A stretch of 11,984 bases of DNA from JANRKG01 sp033763635 (GTDB lineage: Bacteria > Cyanobacteriota > Cyanobacteriia > GCF-001939115), in NCBI GenBank assembly GCA_033763635.1, contig JANRKG010000439.1, positions 1 through 11,984 of the forward strand, given 5' to 3'. The position numbers were made by a program, and so were the translations under genes. The stretch's first letter is position 1; the number at the start of each line of letters is the position of its first letter. The notes beneath the pieces were generated by a model. That model was not told the DNA's origin and did no database searches. It worked only from the letters and a program-made list of their open reading frames with translations. Positions 1 through 6,924 of the stretch are shown in pieces.

Positions 1-924
1 TCCCTCGATCCGGCCCTTCTGCGTCCCGGTCGGTTCGATCGCCAGGTGCTCGTCGATCGCCCTGACCTGTCTGGTCGGGAAGCGATTCTGAAAATCCATT
101 CCCAAAAGGTGAAGTTGGGTCCGGATGTAGACCTGCGAGTAATTGCCACCCGTACCCCAGGATTTGCGGGGGCTGACCTGGCAAATTTGATTAACGAAGC
201 AGCGTTGTTGGCGGCTCGGAACAGGCGAGAGGCCGTCGCTCAGGCGGATCTGGCGGAGGCGATCGAACGGGTTGTCGCTGGACTGGAGAAGAAGAGCCGC
301 GTTCTGAATGAGAAAGAAAAGAAAATCGTGGCTTATCACGAGGTTGGGCATGCCCTGGTCGGTGCTTTAACACCGGGCAACGGCAAGGTAGAGAAAATCT
401 CCATTATTCCACGGGGAATGGCAGCTCTGGGTTATACCCTGCAACTGCCAACGGAAGATCGGTTTTTGCTGGATGAAGAAGAACTGCGGGGTCAGATTGC
501 GACGCTGCTGGGAGGACGATCGGCGGAAGAGATTGTCTTTGGCAGCATTACAACGGGCGCATCGAATGATCTGCAACGGGCGACCGACTTGGCAGAACGG
601 ATGGTGACAACCTACGGGATGAGCAAGGTGCTTGGCCCTCTGGCCTACGAAAAGGGACAGCAAAATACGTTCCTGGGAGACGGCATGATGAATCCTCGGC
701 GTTCTGTTAGCGATCAGACGGCGAAAGCGATTGATCAGGAGGTCAAAGACATCGTAGAGTCGGCCCACGAGCAAGCCCTGGCAATCCTTCAGGAGAATCG
801 GGAGTTGCTGGAAACGATCGCGACTCAACTGCTAGAAACAGAAGTGATTGAGGGGGCAAACCTGCATCAACTTCTCTCCCAGGTGCGCCCTGCGGGCCAA
901 ACTCCAGCGGCGATGATGGGTTGA
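1..924 (+). CDS. ftsH: ATP-dependent zinc metalloprotease FtsH, C-terminal part (5' end outside the window)
   Basis: FtsH is a hexameric, membrane-anchored AAA+ protease that extracts and degrades damaged membrane proteins, including photosystem II subunits in cyanobacteria. The frame is open from base 1, so the N-terminal membrane segments and Walker motifs lie upstream; 307 residues are visible. Visible residues 8-14 (LRPGRFD) belong to the AAA second region of homology with its arginine finger. The zinc site HEVGH is at visible residues 113-117, and the likely third ligand is the Asp of SNDLQRAT near residue 190. The peptidase domain runs to a short tail ending in AAMMG. Segments such as MVTTYGMSKVLGPLAYEKG recall the cyanobacterial FtsH4 type more than the FtsH2/FtsH3 thylakoid types, but that assignment is from memory and tentative. 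A strong terminator follows 36 bases after the stop. The protease assignment is firm; the paralogue is not. Confidence 0.97.
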   Translation, partial: SLDPALLRPGRFDRQVLVDRPDLSGREAILKIHSQKVKLGPDVDLRVIATRTPGFAGADLANLINEAALLAARNRREAVAQADLAEAIERVVAGLEKKSRVLNEKEKKIVAYHEVGHALVGALTPGNGKVEKISIIPRGMAALGYTLQLPTEDRFLLDEEELRGQIATLLGGRSAEEIVFGSITTGASNDLQRATDLAERMVTTYGMSKVLGPLAYEKGQQNTFLGDGMMNPRRSVSDQTAKAIDQEVKDIVESAHEQALAILQENRELLETIATQLLETEVIEGANLHQLLSQVRPAGQTPAAMMG

Positions 925-960
925 TTAAAGCTGTGAATGCTTGAATAAAAGACTTAAGAT

Positions 961-984
961 GGGTGGGAATTTCCCACCCTTTTT
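961..984 (+). terminator. Intrinsic terminator of ftsH
   Basis: GGGTGGG (961-967) pairs perfectly with CCCACCC (973-979) around a five-base loop, and five T follow at 980-984. The inner A-A/T-T pairs could extend the stem to nine. The position just after the ftsH stop fits transcription ending there. It also argues against any start for the next gene before about 985, because such a start would lie inside the terminator. Confidence 0.88.
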
Positions 985-1040
985 CTTGGCATAATAAACC
1001 GATGCTCTTGTGTCGGCAGTTTCCTCTTCGCTCAAGTCCC

Positions 1041-2057
1041 ATGAAATTGAGATGGCGTTTTTGGGTCGGGTTTGCCTTTTTGACAATCCTGGTTGGCGGT
1101 GAGATTGGGTTGCGGTTATTTGGGTTTGGTCATCCTGCATTATTACAGGCCGATCCCAACATGGGATATCGGTATCAACCCAATCAAAATTTAAGGCGAT
1201 TTGGGAAGCGGATTGTTTACAATCAATACTCCCAACGCTCTGAACCGATTAGTCTTGAGAAACCTCCGGGAACGCTTCGCATTCTGATGGTTGGGGATTC
1301 GCTGTTAAATGGGGGAAATCCGACGGACCAATCTCAAACGATTACAGAATTGTTTGAAAATCATCTGCGGGAAGCAGGGTTTGAAGCTGAAGTCTTGAAT
1401 GCGTCGGCAGGGTCCTGGGGGATGGGTAACCGTTTAGGGTACTTACAAGAGTTTGGGGTCTTTCAAAGTGATGCCGTGATTCTCCAAATCGCTTCGCATG
1501 ATTTGACTCAGCCGACAAGCACCAGTAAGTGGATTGGGGTAGACCTCAATTATCCCGATCGTGCTCCTCTACTGGCATGGCAAGAATTATTCGTCCGTTA
1601 TCTGTGGCCCTTTTTGTCGGTGCGTCCACCCTTCAATCACTTCCTGGTAAACCCTCGCGTTAGTGAAATTCCTGTATCGGTCGATCCAAATCACGATCTT
1701 CGCCAAAATCAACAACTTCTCAAGGCTACAATCCTATTGCTAAGAGAAAAGAAGGTGCCTGTTTATGTGCTGTTTATTCCAGAAACACGGGATTTAAGGG
1801 TAGAAGGGGAGCCGGAAGCTTATCAAAAGTTTAAAGCAAAAGCGATGCAACAGAAAAATGACTTCTTGCAGCTACTTCGGTCTCTACAAGTGCCAGTCAT
1901 AGATGTCTATCCCGCGTGGACACAGTTACCTGCTTCAGAAATGCTGCGCTATTACCGGGATTATGTCCATGTTAATGAAGCTGGAAATGCAGCCATTGCC
2001 AAAACTCTGTTTGATGAACTTTGTACTTATAAACAGTTAGTTGCTTGTGCGAGATAA
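1041..2057 (+). CDS. Membrane-anchored SGNH/GDSL-type hydrolase, unknown substrate
   Basis: This is a 338-residue protein from ATG 1041. The frame is open back to 963, but that start would fall in the ftsH terminator, and ATG 1041 gives a clean N-terminus: MKLRWR followed by a hydrophobic helix at about residues 7-28. This suggests a single inner-membrane anchor with the catalytic domain outside the cytoplasm. SGNH blocks are visible: block I GDSLLNGG (nucleophile Ser87), block II LNASAGSWG (Gly124), a block III-like ASHD (151-154) where the family usually has GxND, and block V DYVH (Asp307, His310). Enzymes of this fold cleave esters of lipids or of acylated carbohydrates. The nearby exopolysaccharide genes make a role in O-acyl editing of a polymer plausible, but this is inference. 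No convincing Shine-Dalgarno is seen. Family assignment is fairly sure; substrate is unknown. Confidence 0.85.
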   Translation: MKLRWRFWVGFAFLTILVGGEIGLRLFGFGHPALLQADPNMGYRYQPNQNLRRFGKRIVYNQYSQRSEPISLEKPPGTLRILMVGDSLLNGGNPTDQSQTITELFENHLREAGFEAEVLNASAGSWGMGNRLGYLQEFGVFQSDAVILQIASHDLTQPTSTSKWIGVDLNYPDRAPLLAWQELFVRYLWPFLSVRPPFNHFLVNPRVSEIPVSVDPNHDLRQNQQLLKATILLLREKKVPVYVLFIPETRDLRVEGEPEAYQKFKAKAMQQKNDFLQLLRSLQVPVIDVYPAWTQLPASEMLRYYRDYVHVNEAGNAAIAKTLFDELCTYKQLVACAR

Positions 2058-2073
2058 ATAGTTTATTCATCTC
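2051..2073 (+). other. Hairpin overlapping the stop codon of the SGNH hydrolase gene
   Basis: GAGAT (2051-2055) pairs with ATCTC (2069-2073) and AATA (2057-2060) with TATT (2064-2067), with one A/C mismatch and a three-base loop. No T-run follows, so it is not a canonical intrinsic terminator. It might stabilise the 3' end of the message. Confidence 0.35.
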
Positions 2074-2252
2074 AGAGTTCACAAAAAGTAGTAATGTATC
2101 TTAATTAAGCCTATCCCTGGGTTACTCCAGCAGCATCCGAGGGAGTCTGAGTGCGATCGGGTATTCAGGAGGAGCCTGAGAGGATACTTCTAAACTCGAT
2201 CGTTGATTTCGTTGATTGATAAAGATAGGAACAGTTGTTTAGTCATATTTAA

Positions 2253-2388
2253 GGAGATTTTCAGAAAAGAGTTTACCTGTGGGTTGCCCTTCGACTTCGC
2301 TCAGGGTAAACCTTTGGCTGCGTTCAGGGCGCGGGTGCTGGTTGAGCGAAGCCGAAATCAGCGGGTAGATTGTTTTTCGGAAATCTCC
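2253..2388 (+). repeat. 136-bp MITE-like repeat, copy A
   Basis: This segment recurs in inverted orientation at 8775-8910 with about 89% identity by hand alignment. Its ends form an imperfect terminal inverted repeat: GGAGATTTTCAGAAAAG on the left against GGAGATTTCCGAAAAAC on the complementary right end, about 14 of 17 matching. Both flanks read TAA (2250-2252 and 2389-2391), which could be a target duplication. Inside are imperfect palindromic modules such as CCCTTCGACTTCGCTCAGGG and GGTTGAGCGAAGCCGAAA. There is no transposase frame, so it would be a non-autonomous element mobilised in trans. The flanking TA would suit an IS630/Tc1-like source, which is inference. A 62-residue open frame overlaps it and is taken to be repeat read-through. 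Confidence 0.8.
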
Positions 2389-2427
2389 TAAGTGAAGTCA
2401 TCAGTTTGTTGAGACGAATATTCTGAT

Positions 2428-2454
2428 CAATAATCTCAAGCAAATAATCTCAAG
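2428..2454. repeat. Tandem duplication of a 13/14-bp unit
   Basis: CAATAATCTCAAG (2428-2440) is followed directly by CAAATAATCTCAAG (2441-2454), differing by one inserted A. It lies in non-coding DNA and looks like a small slippage duplication. Confidence 0.7.
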
Positions 2455-2907
2455 TATTGTCAAAGCAATATTGTCCCAAGCCTGGATTGGGTTAAGCACG
2501 GGATGGCTGACAGGCTAACGACCCCTCATCTTTGCAAGAACTTCATTGTTGACCAGTCATTTTTTACCTTAGTATGAACTTCTTCAAGTTTTCGACTCCA
2601 AATGTAGAGTTTGTTCGTTGAGAAACTAGTAATGAATTGTTCTGTGTCAATTACTGCATCAATCAGGCGATTCTATCTTGCTCTGCCAGCATTCTTAAAA
2701 AAGCTTGCGAATCGATGGATGCTGTTTGACTGTTTCTTCAAAGCCCTTGGTAGTTTTTTGGTAAGGACTTTCATCATCGTCGGGATTAAATGCTATTTTA
2801 TCGATGATGTATTCAGAATCATCGCTATACGGAGGTTTGAGGGATAAACATCTTCGCAAATCTGCCCCTTTGGGGCTGTTATTGTCCTTTACGCACAATG
2901 GAATGGC

Positions 2908-4266
2908 ATGAGGAATGGAAAGACTCCGGAGGCTCAACATCACAGGACCAAGCTCTGTGTGGTGACACAGTTTTATCCGCCGGATTACGCAGCAACGGGA
3001 CAACTGATTGAAGAACTGATTAAACATTTAGCGAATTATGGAATGCATATTCGGGTTTTTACAGGGCAACCTGGGTATGCCTTTTCAAAAAGTTCTGCGC
3101 CCATCCTGGAGGAATCTTCTAATGTTCTAATCCGACGATCGCGGACTGCTCGGTTGTGGCCCCAACGAATTCGAGGTAAAGCCTTAAACGGTCTCCTATT
3201 CTGTGTCCGTTCTGGCTTGCATTTGATAGGAACGGTTTGGCGCAGTGATCTTCTCCTTCTGACGACTGCTCCTCCCTACCTTCCACTTTTGGGATATCTC
3301 GTTCATTTATTGTTCGGTGTTTCCTATGTCTGTCTCCTCTATGACTTGTATCCAGATGTTGCTGTTGAGTTAAATGTTATTCCTTCCACCCACTGGCTAG
3401 CGGGTCTCTGGGATCGGCTAAACTATCTGGTTTGGAAACAAGCGGAGGGGGTGATTGTCCTGAGTCCCACGATGAAGGATCGGATTACTGCCAAATACCC
3501 GGAAATTGCAGATAAAATCTCAGTTATTCATAATTGGGCTGATCCAGATTGGATTGTGCCAATTCAAAAAGAAGATAATTGGTTTGCTCAAAAAAATAAC
3601 TTGACCCAAAAATTTACAGTTCTCTATTCCGGTAATATGGGACGCTGCCATGACATGGAAACTATCATGGATGCAGCCGTCGCTTTAAAGAATGAACCGA
3701 TTCAGTTTGTCTTTATTGGAGGAGGGGCAAAGCGTCAGGGTTGCATTGAGCGAGCGCAGGCTGAAAACTTGAGTAACTGTTTATTTTTACCCTATCAGGA
3801 TCGGGAAACAATTCCCTACTCCCTGACAGCCTGTGATGTTTCCCTGGTCAGTGTTGGGTTTGGGATGGAGGGCTTAATTGCTCCCAGTAAGTTCTATGGT
3901 AGTTTGGCAGCAGGTCGTCCTGTGGCTGTTGTTTGCCAACCTCACTCCTACTTACGGCATATTGTTGAAGAGGCTCAGTGTGGTGCGGCCTTTGACATTA
4001 ATGATGGGGGAGGGTTAGCTAAGTTTATCTACTCTTTGTATGAAGACCGGCAGTTAGCTTCTGAAATGGGAAACGCAGGTCGGTGCTATTTGGAATCTCA
4101 CTTTACGCCTGAGGTGATTGCCAGGAAGTACTTTAAAGTTTTAAGTGCCTGTGCCGATCGCACCCCTCGAAATGAGGAACCGATCGAGCCGCTCAACTCC
4201 GCTGATAAGCGAACCCTGAGTAAGAGTAGTTTTCCCAGCAAACTGGTGAGGTGGCTTAAAAGTTGA
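2908..4266 (+). CDS. Glycosyltransferase family 4, WcaI/WbuB-like
   Basis: This is a 452-residue GT-B fold glycosyltransferase, expected to transfer a sugar from a nucleotide donor onto a lipid-linked repeat unit at the cytoplasmic face of the membrane. Residues 15-34 (KLCVVTQFYPPDYAATGQLI) match the N-terminal pattern of WcaI/WbuB-type enzymes. A hydrophobic stretch with TTAPPYLPLLGYLVHLLFG (119-137) and YDLYPDVAVEL (145-155) fits the acceptor-domain segment of this group. The C-terminal donor domain shows YSGNMGRCHDMETI (240-253), FIGGG (269-273) and EGLIAPSKFYGSLAAGRP (321-338), the usual donor-binding region. ATG 2908 is the only ordinary start after an in-frame stop at 2845 and leaves 14 residues before the conserved core. 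No strong Shine-Dalgarno is visible. It converges on the kinase gene at 4456. Sugar and linkage cannot be told. Confidence 0.92.
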   Translation: MRNGKTPEAQHHRTKLCVVTQFYPPDYAATGQLIEELIKHLANYGMHIRVFTGQPGYAFSKSSAPILEESSNVLIRRSRTARLWPQRIRGKALNGLLFCVRSGLHLIGTVWRSDLLLLTTAPPYLPLLGYLVHLLFGVSYVCLLYDLYPDVAVELNVIPSTHWLAGLWDRLNYLVWKQAEGVIVLSPTMKDRITAKYPEIADKISVIHNWADPDWIVPIQKEDNWFAQKNNLTQKFTVLYSGNMGRCHDMETIMDAAVALKNEPIQFVFIGGGAKRQGCIERAQAENLSNCLFLPYQDRETIPYSLTACDVSLVSVGFGMEGLIAPSKFYGSLAAGRPVAVVCQPHSYLRHIVEEAQCGAAFDINDGGGLAKFIYSLYEDRQLASEMGNAGRCYLESHFTPEVIARKYFKVLSACADRTPRNEEPIEPLNSADKRTLSKSSFPSKLVRWLKS

Positions 4267-4273
4267 AAATAGC

Positions 4274-4382
4274 CTAGTGTTCCGTCAGGAAAATTTTGAC
4301 GGGTCGAAGACCCGCAAAATTTAACCCCAATCAATAACCTGAATTTTGGCTACCCGTCAATCATTGATTGACTGAACACTAG
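4274..4382. repeat. 109-bp palindromic element with terminal inverted repeats
   Basis: CTAGTGTTCCGTCA (4274-4287) is matched by TGACTGAACACTAG (4369-4382), 13 of 14 in inverted orientation. Inside is a long hairpin: AAATTTTG (4291-4298) and CGGGTC (4300-4305) pair with GACCCG (4309-4314) and CAAAATTT (4315-4322), with one bulged A. A second small palindrome, TCAATCA-T-TGATTGA, lies at 4357-4371. The element starts seven bases after the glycosyltransferase stop. The shape is that of a MITE or REP-like element. No second copy is in this window, so mobility is inferred from structure only. Confidence 0.65.
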
Positions 4383-4388
4383 AACAAC

Positions 4389-4427
4389 AAAAAAGCGGTG
4401 GCCCTCTGGAAAGGCCGCCGCTTTTTT
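4389..4427. terminator. Intrinsic terminator between convergent genes, possibly bidirectional
   Basis: GCGGTGGCC (4395-4403) pairs with GGCCGCCGC (4413-4421) around a nine-base loop, flanked by six A (4389-4394) and six T (4422-4427). It lies between the ends of the rightward glycosyltransferase gene (4266) and the leftward kinase gene (4456). In rightward RNA the one imperfect position is a G-U pair; in leftward RNA it is a C/A mismatch. The signal is therefore stronger for the glycosyltransferase transcript. Confidence 0.9.
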
Positions 4428-4455
4428 CCTTTTAGTTTTTTTCCTTTTTAGAAAT

Positions 4456-6765
4456 TCAGGCTGTTGTTTGATCGGCTACCTTTTCCATATAGTATCGACG
4501 GTAGTACGCTTTGTAGTAGTCACTGCTGGCGTAGTTTTCGACTCCGTTGGCAACGATCCCTAAAATTGTAACCGCAGAGACCCGGAGGCCGTCTAACGCT
4601 TGCATGAGGGCTGAACGATCCGTTCTACCCAATCCAACCACTAGCACAATGCCACTGGTTCGGCTGGCTAGTAGGCTACTGTCAGCTAGTCCTAGAAGCG
4701 GAGGTGTGTCATAAATCACTAAGTCAAATTGACTTTGAAGGTGCTCCACCAAATTGTGCATCTTCTTAGAAGCCAGAAGTTTCGTTGGGTCAGGCGGAAT
4801 TTGGCCTGCTGTTATGATAGAGAGATTTTCATCTAACGGAGATGTTTGCATAACATCTGTAAAATTGACATCGCTGGAAATGATGTTGCTCAGTCCGCGT
4901 AGGTTTGGTAGCCCCAGAGTGACATGAACTTGAGGTCGGCGTAAATCCGCATCCACGAGCAACACCCGCTGTCCCATTGCGGCGGCGGCTTGTGCTAAAT
5001 ACGCTGCGACTGTAGATTTCCCATCTGCGGGGACAGCAGACCCAACCACCAATGAGCGAATTGGCTCATCGGAGCTGAGAAATCGAATGTTCGTATAGAG
5101 CGATCGGAAGGAGTCTAGAAAGGGGGAAGCCTGGTAATTTGTCACGGGTCCCGAAAGCCGCTGCTCTACATCCATGTCCAGGAGAGGGTTTTCACTTTCT
5201 GGTAACGTGACCTGCTCCGTTCGAGAAGGAGAGGCAAATTGTCCAATGACGGAAGCAGAAATTTCTCTTAAACCCCGACTGTAGGGAATAATTCCTAACA
5301 GTGGTAAACGAGTTTTATCCTTCAAGTCATTGGCAGAGTGGAACACGTTATCTAACTTTTCAGCCAGAAGAGCGGCTCCAATGCCCAGTAAAAGTCCAGC
5401 GACAACTCCTACGGTCAAATTCCGAGGAATGTTAGGAGAAACAGGTACTTGTGGCAACCCTGGTAAGGTCAACAATTGCCAGGGGAGCGCCCGTTGGGCC
5501 GCCTCAAGCTGTAAATTTTCCCGAGTCTCTAAAAATCGATTGAGGCTTTCGGTGGCTAAAACCAGTTCTCGTTGAAGATCGGTATACTGCCGAGCTAAGG
5601 AAGGGACCAGAGAGAACTGATTCTTCAACTGCTGCTCAATCCTCGTCAGGGCTTGTAGACGAACTTGCAAACCTTCAATCTGGTTTGCAGTGGTAATTAA
5701 TTGCTTGCTGAGGTCCAGGGAAATTGGAGGTAGGTTTGCATTTGAAGCTTGGGGTCTACCTCCGATCGCCCGTTGGGCCTCCTGTTCCATCAAAGGTAAT
5801 AAGCTATTGCGCCTACTGATCAGGGCTTGAATATTGGGGGAATCTGGTTGAAAGCGGGTGGATTCCAGGGCAATTTGAGTTTCAATTTCTCGCAATTTAG
5901 AAAGGAGTGATTGATAGCGACTTGCTTCACTGAGGGCCGTTGAGACGATCGCTTCCTCTGGACGAGCACCCACTTGCCTGGAGAGCACGTTATACAAAGC
6001 CTTTTGCTGGGATAACTCGGCACTCAAGTCGTTCTGTGCTTGCTCATTGCCAGCGAGTTGGTTCGCTAAACTCGTTCCTCTGCTCTCAGGATCGATGACG
6101 CTATAGCGCTGACGAAACTTCTCTACATCAGCTTGGAGTTGGCTCACCCGCTTAGTCAGACTTGGTAATTGGGATTCGACAAACTGAACCCCCTGCTGTA
6201 GACTCGTCTGGCGTAGCTCAATACTATACTGAACGTAAGCTTCCGCAACTCTGTCTAAAACCTCTTTGACTTTCTGAGGGTTTCGGTCTCGGTATTCTAC
6301 TGCCAAAATTTTGGTGGGACGGCCCTCCCCATCCATAATTTGACGAATGGTTAGGCCACCGGCAAGTTCTCCGCCCGAATAATCTGGAAAGGTTTTCTGG
6401 ATTTTTTGAATGATTGGCCCGATGAGTTGGGGGCTTCTCAAAACTTCAATTTGCGTTGCATAGTCAAATGTAGAAGGAGTCCCAAACAGAATGACTTCTG
6501 ATTTGTTCAGAGTGGTAACTGGCTCAACCTGAACCTGGAAGCCAGATTGATAAATGGGAGTCCGGGTTAGGGTCCAACTCCAGATTGCACCTGTAACGGC
6601 GATCGCTACCCCTGCAATCACCCAAACCCGTCTGCGAAAAATTCCCAGAATTTGTCTTAAGTCAAATTCCTCTGGTTCGTATCCACTCTGAGAGTAGTAC
6701 GAGAGAGGGAGGGGCTGGGGTTGGGGTTGACCGGGTTGCAGTGGTTGATAGGGCTTAATTTGCAT
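4456..6765 (-). CDS. Polysaccharide co-polymerase fused to a BY-kinase (GumC/Wzc-like)
   Basis: This 769-residue inner-membrane protein is expected to set polysaccharide chain length and autophosphorylate on tyrosine. A Pro/Gln-rich N-terminus (4-21) precedes a Wzz domain: transmembrane segment at about 47-65, a periplasmic part with long helices likely to be coiled coil (about 165-425), the Pro-rich PVSPNIPRN (441-449), and a second transmembrane segment at about 450-468. A cytoplasmic kinase follows: Walker A GSAVPADGKST (575-585), Walker A' VLLVDADLRRP (601-611), Walker B DLVIYD (681-686), and a C-terminal cluster of seven tyrosines (Y745-Y759). The oligomerisation motif usually written ExxRxxR reads DSFRSLY (551-557), so two of its three key positions differ. 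Length is typical for fused cyanobacterial and proteobacterial members. It lies 159 bases downstream of the SLBB export gene on the same strand, a likely operon. No clear Shine-Dalgarno precedes ATG 6765. Confidence 0.95.
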   Translation of the reverse strand: MQIKPYQPLQPGQPQPQPLPLSYYSQSGYEPEEFDLRQILGIFRRRVWVIAGVAIAVTGAIWSWTLTRTPIYQSGFQVQVEPVTTLNKSEVILFGTPSTFDYATQIEVLRSPQLIGPIIQKIQKTFPDYSGGELAGGLTIRQIMDGEGRPTKILAVEYRDRNPQKVKEVLDRVAEAYVQYSIELRQTSLQQGVQFVESQLPSLTKRVSQLQADVEKFRQRYSVIDPESRGTSLANQLAGNEQAQNDLSAELSQQKALYNVLSRQVGARPEEAIVSTALSEASRYQSLLSKLREIETQIALESTRFQPDSPNIQALISRRNSLLPLMEQEAQRAIGGRPQASNANLPPISLDLSKQLITTANQIEGLQVRLQALTRIEQQLKNQFSLVPSLARQYTDLQRELVLATESLNRFLETRENLQLEAAQRALPWQLLTLPGLPQVPVSPNIPRNLTVGVVAGLLLGIGAALLAEKLDNVFHSANDLKDKTRLPLLGIIPYSRGLREISASVIGQFASPSRTEQVTLPESENPLLDMDVEQRLSGPVTNYQASPFLDSFRSLYTNIRFLSSDEPIRSLVVGSAVPADGKSTVAAYLAQAAAAMGQRVLLVDADLRRPQVHVTLGLPNLRGLSNIISSDVNFTDVMQTSPLDENLSIITAGQIPPDPTKLLASKKMHNLVEHLQSQFDLVIYDTPPLLGLADSSLLASRTSGIVLVVGLGRTDRSALMQALDGLRVSAVTILGIVANGVENYASSDYYKAYYRRYYMEKVADQTTA

Positions 6766-6924
6766 GATGGAAACTGAAATCGGCTCAAATAAGGGCGAAT
6801 AACTTAAAAGCAGGAGATGGCCCAGGCTTGCCAGTCTTGATTAAGAAATATGGGGGATTCTGCTGGGAAGCATAAGAGGAAATGTCAATTTAATCAAGAG
6901 AAAAAAACAACCTGGCTAGCGCTC

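Larger units (their letters stand above)
2058..2907. other. 850-bp gene-poor region between the SGNH hydrolase and glycosyltransferase genes
   Basis: No convincing gene is seen. Short open frames at 2203-2391 and 2611-2847 look spurious: the first is the translated 136-bp repeat, and the second uses a TTG start with no recognisable motif. The region holds a small hairpin (TCAGG/CCTGA, 2165-2179), the 136-bp MITE-like repeat (2253-2388), a 13/14-bp tandem duplication (2428-2454), and a GC-rich hairpin GCCCC-TTT-GGGGC at 2864-2876 about 31 bases before the glycosyltransferase start. A leftward open frame at 2695-3027 has a protein-like stretch and is discussed separately. Confidence 0.6.

Noticed and set aside
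963..1040. Longer N-terminus for the SGNH hydrolase starting at 963
   Set aside because: That start lies inside the ftsH terminator hairpin, and the extra residues would sit in front of a normal membrane anchor beginning at 1041.
2203..2391. 62-residue rightward open frame
   Set aside because: Most of it is translated from the 136-bp MITE-like repeat; the residues reflect the repeat's palindromic modules and show no domain.
2611..2847. 78-residue rightward open frame
   Set aside because: It starts with TTG, has no ribosome binding site and no recognisable motif, and overlaps a more protein-like leftward frame.
6890..6924. Possible leftward terminator after the SLBB gene (T-run in the 6901-6907 A-run complement)
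   Set aside because: The T-run is real, but no convincing GC-rich stem precedes it, and the downstream kinase gene probably shares the transcript.
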